Shown here: positions 1-10,059 of the stretch, one piece after another
Layout: each line of letters begins with the position of its first letter
Numbering within the stretch: the stretch's first letter is position 1
From: Eutreptiella sp. 'Long Island Sound 2002'
Lineage: Eukaryota > Euglenozoa > Euglenophyceae > Eutreptiales > Eutreptiaceae
DNA length: 64,000 bases
Assembly (NCBI GenBank): GCA_964036045.1
Contig: OZ038378.1
Span: 164,772,549 to 164,836,548, forward strand
Direction of reading: 5' to 3'
Translations under genes and position numbers: made by a program
Notes under the pieces: generated by a model
The model's database searches: none
Told to the model about the DNA's origin: nothing
The model's input: the letters and a program-made list of their open reading frames with translations, nothing else

Positions 1-335
1 TTGCAAATTGACGTGCAATGACATTTTTTGTCTTGTGCTCTGCCAGGTGTAACACGCATGCATTTGTTCGGGGCGGGCGGGGGGGGGGGGGGGGCTCAGA
101 ATTCGACCATTTTAGGCATATTCCATAGTGTTGAGCATGAAAGTTGTGTTGCCTTTAACCTAGCAGAAACACATTTGACGGGTGGCAACAATCACCCAAA
201 TTTTGCGCGCGAGTCACGACAGTCAAATTCCACTACCCTCAGACCACTTTTTGAGTGCTACCTTTTGGTGACATTTTCGAAGAGGGTTTGTTTCGGGGCG
301 GCGGGGGGGGGGGGGGGGGGGGCAACTTGCGCCGT
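1..335. other. Non-coding stretch with two long G tracts
   Basis: I see no credible coding sequence. Pure G runs occur at 79-94 (16 nt) and 303-322 (20 nt), each in the sequence context TTCGGGGCG(G)CGG..., so the two flanks look like related copies. The short reading frames here run through the homopolymers and are not gene-like. Confidence 0.6.
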
Positions 336-355
336 CTAAGCTTCTCGGGACCCCC

Positions 356-1065
356 TAGAAGGCATGGGTGATGTAGCCACTTTTGATTTTGTCCCCTCTT
401 TTGGGGACCCCAAGAATAGACGGGTAAGGTAGCAAGTCCGCCCACTTGTGGGCCACCGAGAAGGAAGGAGTGATGCAGCCACTTTTGATTTTGTTCCCCT
501 TATGGGGAGCCCCGAGAACAAAGGGGTGACGTAGCAATTCCGCCCAGTTGTGGGCCCCTGAGAAGGCAAGGGTGGTTTAGCCACTTTTTGATTTTCTCCC
601 CTCTTTTGACGGCCCTTGAGAACATTGGGGTGATGTAGCAATTCTGCCCACTTGTGGGCCCCCAAGAAGGCACAGGTGATGCACCCACTTTTGATTTTGT
701 CCCCTCTTCTGTGGGCCCCGGAGAACACAGGGGTGACATAGCAATTCCGCCCACTTGTGGGCCTCCAAGAAGGCAGGGGTGATGCAGCCACTTTTGATTT
801 TGTCCTATCTTTCGGAGACCCCCGAGAACGCAGGGGTGATGTAGCCACTTTTGATTTTGTCCCCTCTTGTGGGGACCTGGGAGAACACAGGGGTGAGGTA
901 GCGATTCCGCCCAACTGCTGGCCTCCTGAAGGCAGGGGTGATGTAGCCACTTTTGATTTTGTCCCCTCTTGTGGGGACCCCCGAGAACCCAGTGGTGATG
1001 TAGCAATTCCGCCCTCTTTTGGGCCCCCGAGAACGCAGGGCTGATGTAGCCACTTCTGTGTGGGT
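356..1065. repeat. Degenerate minisatellite, period about 60 bp
   Basis: The phrase GATGTAGCCACTTTTGATTT followed by TGTCCCCTCTT..GGGGACCC..GAGAA recurs about every 60 bp. It alternates with a second phrase, GTAGCAATTCCGCCCACTTG. At least ten units can be followed by eye, with substitutions and small indels. Long minus-strand frames across the array are by-products of the repeat. Confidence 0.85.
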
Positions 1066-1099
1066 TCCAGTAATTGCAAGGATGTGTGACATGTTTGTG

Positions 1100-1622
1100 A
1101 ATGGGGAAGCGTTTGCCCAAGGGGGGAGACACTGGGTAGTACACACATGGGTGCCAAAGCGAGGGGGAAGACAATCCATTACATGACATGGCCCCAGGTA
1201 GTGCACATAGCGGTGCCAAAGGGAGGGGGGAAACAGTCCATACACCTGAATTGGGGCCAAGTAGTACACACAAGGGTGCCAAGGGGAGGGGGGGGAAGAC
1301 CATACACATGATTTGGCGCCAGGTAGTGTACACAAGGGCACCAAAGGGAGGGGGGAGATAGTCTAGAGACATGATTTGGCGCCAAGTCGTACACATAGGG
1401 GTGCCAAAGGGAGGGGGGAGATGATCCATGCCCATGAATTGGCGCTAGGTAATGTACACAAGGGTGCCAAAGGGAGGGGGAAGACAGTCCATACACATAA
1501 ATTGGCGCCAGCTAGTACACACAAGGGTGCCAAAGGGAGGGGACAGACAATCCATACACATGAATTGGCGCTAGCTAGTACCCATAGGGGTGCCAAAGGG
1601 AGGGGGGAGACCGTCTAGAGAC
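1100..1622. repeat. Second minisatellite, period about 60 bp
   Basis: Units of the form TTGGCGCCAGGTAGTACACA followed by CAAGGGTGCCAAAGGGAGGGGGGAGACAGTCCATACACATGAA repeat roughly nine times from about 1100 to 1622. The unit is unrelated to that of the preceding array, so two independent tandem arrays lie next to each other. Confidence 0.85.
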
Positions 1623-2502
1623 ACCGTGGTAGTTGTGTCTAGTGATAGTGATGAACAAAAGCCACCCCAAAAAGCAAACCCAGTGCACGTCCAGCCACGT
1701 GTTTGCAATAGGAGGCTAAGCGTGCTTGGAAGACAACGCCATGCATAGAGTAGGTTGAATGCTGTTCATAGTATCTCTAACCCTCTGATATGCCTTCAAC
1801 CCCATGACCGCCCTAGCAAGTAACCCAATTTCTAGTCCCCATTTCCATGAACCCTTTCACCACTTGGGGCTGATTGTTGGTACGAGCTGCCAGATTGCAG
1901 ACCCACTTCTTTGGAGATGCCCAATGCCCAATTCTTATTGCTTCTCGCGCACACAGGAGGTTAGGGGTACGAGGAATTGGTTGGGGTGGCTACACTTAAA
2001 CCCCCAACATTGTGCAGTTGCTTGTTGATGGGCTGGCACCCATATTGTAAAAATGGCTGTAAAATTGCATGCGCCATCCTGGTACGGCACACAACAATAC
2101 CTGTAAAAATGCCTGTAAAAACGCATGCACCATTTTCATGCAACGGGTAAAATTGCCTATGTGATCGCATGCATCCTCGAGCGTGATTCAATTGCCGCTT
2201 TGACAAGTGTCAGTGTATGCGGGGGGGGGGGGGGGATAAATGCATGCTGTGCGTTATGGAACAGAAGCATGCATTTTCAGAAGTTAGCAAGCAATATTCT
2301 TGCTGCGCTACCAAGCAATTTGGTCATTACACGCTAGGCGATTCGGTGACATGTGTCCCCTTCTTTTTATTTGTCCCCCGCTGTGAAGCGGTTCGCTCTA
2401 TACTGCTTCCCGTCTAACCTCTGTGACGCAGGATAACTGTGAGTGTCTATTTTTGTTTGACCTTTCTTTGCTGTCAAGTTAACCACAGACTTGACACCTT
2501 GA
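1623..2502. other. Intergenic region upstream of the WWE gene
   Basis: No supported gene. A short imperfect duplication of TGTAAAAATG.CTGTAAAA with GCATGC lies at about 2046-2180. A 15-nt G run lies at 2221-2235. The last 150 bp lead into the 870-codon gene and contain a pyrimidine-rich stretch ending in CTGTCAAG (about 2460-2478) that could be a splice acceptor. No TATA-like promoter is evident. Confidence 0.5.
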
Positions 2503-5115
2503 ATGGTGTATATGCCTTGCAACATGCAGCATTCTTCGGAATCTGCCAAGTGGTATTACCAACAAACTGGTTCTGGTCACAAAGTTCGTTACCCAATAGC
2601 AGTATCCAATGTCTTGGAGAGAGCCTTTCAACGAGGTGACCCGGAAGTGAAGGTTAATGTTGATGGCCATGAGTACAAAGTCCAACTTGAGGAGATGAGG
2701 CAGTTCCCTGTGAGTGCTGCTCGTGGTTCTTGTGAAGGTACTTTGGTGGATAGGGTCCCTGCCGCACCACCTGCACAATCCACTTCAAGGAGTAGCAGCT
2801 TGACCCCACCTTATGCTGGGTCCCCAGTTGTTCATGAAAGCAGTAGCAGTTTTGACATTGATCCCCGTTCATCAGCGGTTGTGGATGCAACAACAGAAAG
2901 CATCAACAAGATCGTAGCCATGCAGAAGACTGAGCAGCATGAGAATTTCTACAAAGACATGTTCATGTGCTATGGTTATTCTACTGATGAGGAGCGCGCA
3001 GCTGCATTGGCCTCTGCTGAAAGAGATCTTTGTGATTCGCAGCAAAAAGAGAGGGTACTTCAGTCAAGATGTTCCATCCTGCGGATGGTGCAATGCCAGC
3101 TTGAGCTCTCGCACAATGCACAGCAGAACCTTGAAGCAGACACTGAGGAACAAGTGGCTGAGCTGCTGCAAGGCCTTGACGAGAACGTCACGGACAGCAG
3201 AGCGGACGATGACCCGGCCATAGATTTACAAATTTTGCAAGGAGTCTTTAACCAACTGGAGAATGTAGGTGATGGACAATTTCTCCAGGAGTTCAAAATT
3301 TTGGTGCCGATCCTGAGGCAATCATGTGTCAGCCATGAAGTTCATGTTGAAGCACTTTCGAATGCGTTGAGCGCACTGCAGCGTGTGCAAGCCTTGCCAG
3401 GCACCGAGGCCCTCACAGATGTTGTCGAAGGGTCTCAGGAGCTGCCCATGACCGAGGTGCAGGCACTTTCTGAAGCCCTGGCACGACTGAATGGAGAATG
3501 GTCCAAAGCTCAAGACAAGGTCCCAATGCGAAACAAAGTGCAGGCATCACTGGGTACCTATGCTGACATAATTGGACGTGTGAAGGAGCAGTCCCAAAAG
3601 GCGAACGAGTGTCTGAGTGCTTGTACCGAGTTGGAGGCAAAAGATGAGGATATCAAAGAGATATACAGCCAGGAGTTGGGCCAGGCAAGGAGGACGCAGG
3701 CGCTTAGTGATGAGCTCCAAAGCCGTACGGCCACGTTTAAGAGCAAGCGTGCTGAGTGCACCACAGCAGCTCAGGCCGAAACCAAAGCCCGGCTCCAGCG
3801 CATCCACGACAGTTATGAGCGAATTGAGCTGCTGCGACAGCAGCTGGCTGCCGAACATTGCAGTATCCGCCGGGAAGAGAGAGAGCTACTGCATCATGTC
3901 AGTAACATGGTCCTGATGGACGGTGCTTCACACAGCGTTGAGGAGCACATCACCAATGCCCTGGCCAATGTCGAGTCTCGCAAGGAACGTAGCCAAGCTG
4001 AAGCTGGTCTTGCGGACCTTTGTCTGCAAGCCAACCAAGATATCACAAAGGCCATCCGTCAGCAGGCTGCAGTTTATCAAGAGCAGTTAAATAGACACCT
4101 TGTGAAGCTGCACGTGGACAACTGGACAATGTTCTTGCAGTGTTCTGCATTTGTGGAGCATTTTCTACGACAAGCACAGAAAAACCGGCACAAGACGCTG
4201 TCCCTGCTGCAAGACAAGGAACGGCTGTATCAAGAGTGGAAAGAACTGAACGAGCCCGAGGATGACGACGTCACGGACGAGGACCACGCGCTCAACCGAT
4301 CACGGCATGAGCGGGAGGGACAACGTTGGCAACAGGAGCTGACCGATGCCCAGGTGCACTGCAAGGCCAAAGAGAGGGAGGTTGACAAATGGTTGGCCGC
4401 CCGGAAAGTTTTGGACGAGAAAATCACGGCCAGCGGCACCAAAGAGGCACTGCAAGCGGACCCCCAGTACCAGGCAATGCTGATCAGGGACCCCCGCCTG
4501 CGATACCAACAGACCGACAGCCACATGGAGTGTCAGGCTGGCCTGAAGAGCCTGCTGCTGTCCATGCGCCAGGCCCATGAGTATTTTGGAGAATTCTACG
4601 AGGAGGCGAAGGTCGCCGTAGAGGACGTGGAGGAGCCCCTGGACCATTTCCGGAAGTGCAGTGTGCAGCTGAAGAAGAAAGTGCAGGAGCTGCTGGATAC
4701 GCAGTCTTGCCCGGCATATGCCGAGCTACTGCCATACCTCCGGAAGAACCCGTACATGCAGAAGCAGATCCGCAACGCCCAAAAACATCTGGAGGAGGAC
4801 CTGTCGCTTTACAGCTCCGAAGTGGCGCTTTTTTTGGAGCAGCCTTGTGGCAGCAGTGGGGAGAGCATTATGTTGACATGGACCTCCGCCTTAAAAATGA
4901 TCGATGGGTTGCTTGAGCCTGTGGGCCCTCTGCCTTCGATGATATCCAGTCGGTCCAGTATCAACAGCCAGAGCACGACGGTGGACTTTGGGGACGATGA
5001 CGAGACTTATTCGGAGACATCGGGAGACAGTTTCTTTGACCTCACCAACCGCTTGAACAGTGGCTTGACCGAGACTGAGAACACGGAGGAGAGTTGGGTG
5101 AAGAGTACACAGTGA
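2503..5115 (+). CDS. WWE-domain coiled-coil protein
   Basis: An uninterrupted 870-codon frame. A TGA stop lies directly before the ATG in the same frame (TGAATG), so this ATG is the start unless a leader exon is spliced in. Residues about 13-85 look like a WWE domain: an aromatic W-Y-Y pair near the start, a hydrophobic S..LERAF helix, then a V.VNVDGHEYKVQLEEM strand pair and a basic R.....R..V.R tail. WWE domains typically bind iso-ADP-ribose in poly(ADP-ribose) and occur in ubiquitin ligases and PARPs. After a Ser-rich linker (about 95-125), residues about 140-780 are almost entirely heptad-like, Glu/Gln/Lys-rich helix predicted to form coiled coils. The tail is acidic and Ser/Thr-rich. There is no RING, HECT or PARP catalytic motif. 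The WWE call is moderately confident; the coiled coil is clear. The frame is intact and AT/GC-balanced, unlike the repeats around it. The role, perhaps a PAR-responsive scaffold, is inference. Confidence 0.75.
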   Translation: MVYMPCNMQHSSESAKWYYQQTGSGHKVRYPIAVSNVLERAFQRGDPEVKVNVDGHEYKVQLEEMRQFPVSAARGSCEGTLVDRVPAAPPAQSTSRSSSLTPPYAGSPVVHESSSSFDIDPRSSAVVDATTESINKIVAMQKTEQHENFYKDMFMCYGYSTDEERAAALASAERDLCDSQQKERVLQSRCSILRMVQCQLELSHNAQQNLEADTEEQVAELLQGLDENVTDSRADDDPAIDLQILQGVFNQLENVGDGQFLQEFKILVPILRQSCVSHEVHVEALSNALSALQRVQALPGTEALTDVVEGSQELPMTEVQALSEALARLNGEWSKAQDKVPMRNKVQASLGTYADIIGRVKEQSQKANECLSACTELEAKDEDIKEIYSQELGQARRTQALSDELQSRTATFKSKRAECTTAAQAETKARLQRIHDSYERIELLRQQLAAEHCSIRREERELLHHVSNMVLMDGASHSVEEHITNALANVESRKERSQAEAGLADLCLQANQDITKAIRQQAAVYQEQLNRHLVKLHVDNWTMFLQCSAFVEHFLRQAQKNRHKTLSLLQDKERLYQEWKELNEPEDDDVTDEDHALNRSRHEREGQRWQQELTDAQVHCKAKEREVDKWLAARKVLDEKITASGTKEALQADPQYQAMLIRDPRLRYQQTDSHMECQAGLKSLLLSMRQAHEYFGEFYEEAKVAVEDVEEPLDHFRKCSVQLKKKVQELLDTQSCPAYAELLPYLRKNPYMQKQIRNAQKHLEEDLSLYSSEVALFLEQPCGSSGESIMLTWTSALKMIDGLLEPVGPLPSMISSRSSINSQSTTVDFGDDDETYSETSGDSFFDLTNRLNSGLTETENTEESWVKSTQ

Positions 5116-5398
5116 TAGGCCAGGCTTTACTGTTGTTTGACGACTGCACTTGTACGTATTTCTGTGCCGAGGACCGTCCTCTAGGGACATGATTGTTCTA
5201 TTTCGCTTGCCAGGGACAGGCAAAGGCTTTTGGGGACAGACCTGCGGCAAATCGACGGCAGTGCTCCGCTTGTGGTTGATGGCGTACGAACGCCAGTTGG
5301 CGGGTCACCGACAGGAGTTGGCCGATCGGCGGTGCCTTTGCTGAGGTGCAGGCGCGCCAGGGCTCAGCAGTTGTTTGGTTGTGGTGGCAGGGACAGGC

Positions 5399-5775
5399 CC
5401 AGACCCGTGGTTAGAAGCGTGCGCACAGACCAGGGTTAAGCGTGCGCAAGCGTGCGCAGTGTTGGGTGGTAAGTGTGCGTAAGTGTGCGCCATCTCCCCG
5501 TCCAAGCGTGCGCAAGCGTGCATTTTTTTTTTTGACCTGAAAGCCCCTTAAGTGCCTTTTCGGCACACAGTGCTCTTAAACAAAAATTCCACCAGCACCA
5601 ATTTTTTTTCTGCAGAGAACCTGTGCATGACTATACAAGAGGTCCACCTCTGTGTCCCCGAGCCCAAGCGTACATAAGCGTGCGGAGAGTTGGGGTGTAA
5701 GCGTGCGTAAGCGTGCATAGCCATGGAAAGTAAGCGTGCACAAGCGTACACGCACGCTTCTAACCACGGGTCCGG
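5399..5775. mobile_element. Short terminal-inverted-repeat element (MITE-like), 6-bp TSD
   Basis: The 25-bp ends 5399-5423 and 5751-5775 are inverted copies with a single mismatch (CCAGACCCGTGG... versus the complement of ...CCACGGGTCCGG). The flanks carry the same hexamer, ACAGGC, at 5393-5398 and 5776-5781, as expected of a target-site duplication. Inside, the motif AAGCGTGCG(C/T) recurs about ten times near both ends, like subterminal transposase-binding sites. There is no transposase, so the element is non-autonomous. The superfamily is uncertain. Confidence 0.75.
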
Positions 5776-6636
5776 ACAGGCCTGCGTGTGGCTGCAGGCC
5801 CCTCGGCTTGTGCCCCTAAACCCTGTGATTTGGCTTTCAGGGGCTGACCGCCCGTGGATGTGTTTGGTGGCCAGCATTGGTGGGTTTTGGCCTGCCCCTG
5901 TGGCGGAGGTTGGAGGTGTATTGTCTCTCGGCAGTGCACAGGGAACGGGTTGCAATCAGGCCGCGCTCTGTCTTCATGTTTGCTTTCTGGGACCCATTTC
6001 CAGGGGGTTCCTCTTCTGTCTCGTTGCGGATGCCGTTTTCTTGATGCGCCGCGCCCACCGGATCACGGGTACTGCACGGCCCACCACCTTCGATGGCTGC
6101 CGAAATTCGAACCGCGCCTGTGTATATCTCTGCACTCCAATGTCGTTAAGTTGTGTCTAAAATGTCAGTTGTGTACGTGTGATCCATTTTCTTTGACTAG
6201 CCCCCAACCGGCTGTTCACTCTCGGGGGCGGGAGTGAGCATGCTTCACTTTCCCTTGGAGAGTGTGCCCATGCGGTTGCGATCTCCTTGCTGGAAGCATT
6301 GGGTAAGGCAATTGCTTATTTATGGCCCAATATGTCACTGCCCCAAAGGATTGGAGGACTGTAATGTCCGGGGAAGCACAGTGAAGATTGTGCTGATTGC
6401 AGTTTGAATGTTTTATTCAGGGGCCCCAGGAGGTAAAGTTGTGGAATACTTGCAACTGCTGCACACACCGCGCTCCTAACCTGCTCTGTGGCTCGGAATG
6501 TGCAGCCGGATCAAATAAGCTGAGCGCCATGAGATTGTTACATAGCCCACAATTGTGTTTTAATGACCCGAAGTGCTCATTGATTGTTTTAGCCATGGGA
6601 GTTTTCCACTGCTCGTTGGATTTGGGTGCAACATGA
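5776..6636. other. No recognised gene
   Basis: Unremarkable mixed-composition DNA between the MITE-like element and a short exon-like frame. I see no domain-like translation, no large repeat and no RNA gene. Confidence 0.4.
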
Positions 6637-6855
6637 GATCAATGCCAAGCCAGGAGAGGGCGAGTTGCAAAATTACAGCCCCGTGTACCCTCGGTGAATG
6701 AATTTATTGAACGGATTCAGTCCATGCGCCAAAAGAAACTGCCATACGGCATGGTGGGTAAGCCCTCCACTACTGCTCTCAGGAACATGTGGAACCCTGA
6801 ATGGTTTGCGCTTGGCAACGCCACAACATGGGGTGCAAACTTTGCGGATGTCTAG
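6637..6855 (+). CDS. Candidate terminal exon, unknown protein
   Basis: A frame closing at TAG 6853-6855 and open back to a TGA near 6634 reads like real protein. Its core contains V-N-E-F-I-E-R-I-Q-S-M, then KKLPYGMVGKPSTTALRN and NPEWFALGNATTWGANFADV at the C terminus. The first in-frame ATG is at 6724. Composition is balanced and aromatic-rich, unlike the shadow frames nearby. A splice acceptor could be CCAAGCCAG just upstream (about 6642-6650). I do not recognise the family. It may be the last exon of a gene whose earlier exons I cannot join, or a gene fossil. Confidence 0.35.
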   Translation, partial: DQCQARRGRVAKLQPRVPSVNEFIERIQSMRQKKLPYGMVGKPSTTALRNMWNPEWFALGNATTWGANFADV

Positions 6856-8131
6856 GGACCACCGGCTCTAATGGCAGGCGTGTAGCAACCAATAAAAACT
6901 TGCCTGCTCTGCCCATTTGCTGCAGGTATCCTGCCTACACATTTGGTACTGTAGAACGGCAACTCTTAATGTTTCACAGCCCCAAAACACCACGTCTTTG
7001 CCTGACTTCGCCCCGATATGGACGTCACCTATCACTGTGCAATCACAAAAAAAATAAGAGAGTTTATTTTTTGACCATCCAGAACGAGGTGAATGGTGGG
7101 ACAGTGGTGCAGGATTGTGCACCACATCTCCAGTTGGAGTTTTGCCTCTGCAGGTCAAAAGATGTACATGATCGCCATAACCATCTAGAAGCGTCCAAGA
7201 AATAACAGCAACCATCCAACAGTCTTCTGCATACAGCCACGGGGAAGTACTGGCAACCCTTTAATCCTCCAAGAAATAATGGCATCTATCCAGAAGCCAC
7301 CAAGACATAGCAACAGCGCCTCCACCAAATAACGTCGACCTCCAAGAAGCCCCCAAGAAATAACAGCACCTAAGAGTTTGTGCTGTTGTATTGCTGTTTT
7401 GCAGGGGTGCATTGCTGGGATGGTCACCAGTGTTTGGCCCCTACTAATTAGCACCACGGTGCAGCAATTCCCCCTCAAGAGGTGGGAGAACAGTCTCATA
7501 AGACAGCTGTCCCCATCACCTGACACCAACCACTTGGTGCATCCTTGATCGCTTGATACCACCCATTGGATTGTGGAGTATGTTGCATGATACATTTTAA
7601 TGCAGGTGGTCCCTGAGTTGTTTAGGCCAATGTGCCAACCCGATCTGTGTGGTGCAATGGCCTCACTGAAGGCTACCCACATTGCAAGCTTGCACGCAGT
7701 GTTGTTCTCATCAATCGTTTCATGGCTGTATTTGCTATGGTGGAACGATTGCTATCCTTCTATTGAAAAGGGTAGCCAGCCACATGGTGTGATTTCATCA
7801 CAAGAAGGTGCCCACACAACTACCGGTAGTATTGCCTGCGACCTTGCCACAATCAAACACCAAAACTTGGAAGATAATTCAAACCCATTGTGTGCAGCTT
7901 GTCTGGCAGTCATGGGTGGACTCAACAAACGAATAAACACATAGAAAGGCGTAGAAGGCCAAGGAAGACACAAACACTTATATGTGTGGTGGGAGGCCAC
8001 CATCTGTGTCCACAGAACCCCTGAATAAAGGGGTGGTATTTGATGCAGTGCAGACATTCAAAGACATTCAAAGGCTGCGTTCAATCCTTAAAAAAAGTAC
8101 GCTAATAGTAGAGAGGCGGTTGGCACACAAA
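6856..8131. other. No recognised gene; degenerate short repeats
   Basis: Between about 7190 and 7370 the phrase CCAAGAAATAACAGCA recurs imperfectly five or six times. The rest shows no domain-like translation. The right edge is the AAA target duplication (8129-8131) of the next element. Confidence 0.4.
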
Positions 8132-8486
8132 GGGAGTATTAGCGCGCTAGGCGTGCGCCAGGCATCTTTTTTTGACCATTCCCCACCCGTGCCTGTTTTT
8201 GCCCCCACCAACTTGTAGTACCTTCTCGCCGTGTCAAAGAATTTTGCCCGTCCTTTCCACCCAGTTTATGACGATGGCAAGGGTGGTGATTGGAAGTGGT
8301 GGGAGTGACATTTTGTGTTGTTGAATTCTCATATTTTGGCTTATGCAACGTGCTTTGCAGAGAAGGTTTGCGGTCTAGCGCGGTCTACTTGGGGGACTTC
8401 CCCAGGTGAGGATAAACTTGGGGCTAGAGATAAGAAACTTAATGCAAAGGTAGCGTGCCGGGCATGCGCCGGACAAACATTCCCCC
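8132..8486. mobile_element. Family A short element (MITE), TSD AAA
   Basis: It begins GGGAGTATTAGCGCGC and ends GGACAAACATTCCCCC. It is flanked by AAA at 8129-8131 and 8487-8489. Both ends carry a GC-rich iteron pair of the GCGCGCCGGGC type in the same orientation, preceded by TTAGC on the left and GTAGC on the right. A second copy of about the same length lies at 8851-9216. There is no coding capacity beyond relics. The ends match the longer 58127-58900 element, which holds a DDE transposase relic, so this is probably its deletion derivative. Confidence 0.75.
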
Positions 8487-8555
8487 AAAGCATGCATTGT
8501 TCATGGCGAAGCTTTGCGTAGCACATGAGTATTGAGATGGCCACAGGTATATTTT

Positions 8556-9642
8556 GGGGGCGCCTTAAGCGCAGGGCGCGCGCAGCACGCGCGCACTGCA
8601 ACTATTTGGGCGTCTAGCCGTAGTAGAAACCCATACTTTGTGGTACTTTGGGCATCATTGTTGTTTGGTAGTAGGTTTTGATGCATTGGGGATCTAGCAT
8701 TTTTGGATGTTCACCCTATTTCACCCATTTCTACCTTTTTGCACACATTTTTTACCCATTTCCACCACATCTACTCTTTTTCTCGGCTGATTGATATGGT
8801 GATACACTTTCAGGGTGCTTGCTACAGGACATCATACTTCCCTCCTCATTGGGGGAGCGTTAGCGTGCCAGATGCGCGCCGGGCATCTTTTTTGAACCAT
8901 TACCCACCCGTGCTTGTTTTTGCCCCCACCTCACCAAACAACTTGGAGTACCTTCTTGCTGTGTCTAAGAATTTGGCCCATCCTTTCCACCCAGTTCATG
9001 ACGATGGCAAGGGCGGTAGTTGGAAGTGGTGGGAGTGACATTTTGTGTTGTTGAATTCTCATATTTCGGCTTATACAAGGTGCCTTGCAGAGAAGGTTTG
9101 CGGTCTAGCGCGGTCTACTTGGGAGACTTCCCAAAGTGAGGATAAACTTGGGGCTAGAGATAAGAAACTTAATACAAAGGTAGCGCGCCGGGCATGCGCC
9201 GGGCAAACATTCCCCCATTTCTCAGGCCCACTTTCTCCAGGGATCTCAGTATTGGGGATAGGGTGTTCTACACCCGCTCCAAGAGCCTGTGACCTCCTGT
9301 CACGGTGGTTGGGACGGCTGAAGACGGACTCCTCCACTTGGAATACTACCAAGATGGGTTGAGAGTGGTGAATCGACAATTCAAGATGGAGTCCATCTCC
9401 TTTGCCATCCCAAGTTCAGATTTGCCACCTCGCCGCCCAACACACAGTCAAGTTCCCCCCCAAAGGCCCCTGTTCCTTCATGGCTGCCACAAGAACCGGG
9501 AACGTCCCCCTCAAGGTCCCCTCCAGTCCAAATTGGGTCGCCTAATTCTAAGGGTGTTTCCAAGTGGCGTGCTTTGGAGCTCTTCGGGGGGAACATAGTC
9601 TAAAAGTAGCGTGCAGTGCGCGTGCAGTGCAAGGATTCCCCC
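8556..9642. mobile_element. Family B element interrupted by a family A insertion, TSD TTT
   Basis: The left end is GGGGGCGCCTTAAGCGCAGG and the right end is GTGCAGTGCAAGGATTCCCCC (last residues at 9638-9642). TTT flanks both sides (8553-8555 and 9643-9645). The interior is homologous to the 60343-61041 element, including the small SH3/Tudor-like frame starting near 9245. That frame is broken here by a TGA about 17 codons in and resumes as V-V-G...LLHLEYYQDGLRVVNRQ. A complete family A element sits inside at 8851-9216. Confidence 0.75.
8851..9216. mobile_element. Family A short element nested in the family B element, TSD ATT
   Basis: It starts GGGGGAGCGTTAGCGTGCC and ends GGGCAAACATTCCCCC. 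ATT flanks both sides (8848-8850 and 9217-9219). Removing it rejoins the host sequence so that it matches the 60343-61041 copy. It is closely similar to the 8132-8486 copy throughout, including an internal TTTTTGCCCCCACC block. Confidence 0.8.
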
Positions 9643-10059
9643 TTTGCTACACAGTTGGCATGCAAATGTAGCATCACTATCATCCGTTGACGTATTTGTT
9701 GTGTACAATGTTGTTTGGCGTATGCTTGCTGTTACCAAACTTCCAAAAACTTGCTTTGTGGTGTACACATCCTGAAGTTCCTTGGATGATGACATATACT
9801 CCCCCCTACCCCCCCTGAAACTGTCACTCGGCCCAAAAAGCATAGGAAATAGTAGGCGCGGAAGAAAAATTTTCCTTAGGTTATACTAGGACTGCTGCAG
9901 ATTTAGTGCTACCATGGTGTGGTGCAACCTGGGGGGGGGGGGGGTCACAACAGTGCGGGGAAGATTTCAAGGGCAGGGGGGCAGGGTACCATGCATTTTG
10001 TGTTGTATTCAAATGGAAGGCTGGGTGAAGTTTCGCCAAGCCTCTTCAACAGAAATGAA
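9643..10059. other. No recognised gene; 14-nt G tract
   Basis: Non-coding by inspection. A pure G run lies at 9931-9944. Confidence 0.4.

Noticed and set aside
336-1496. Long minus-strand frames (up to 311 codons)
   Set aside because: They translate a minisatellite; the peptide repeats follow the DNA period in all frames.
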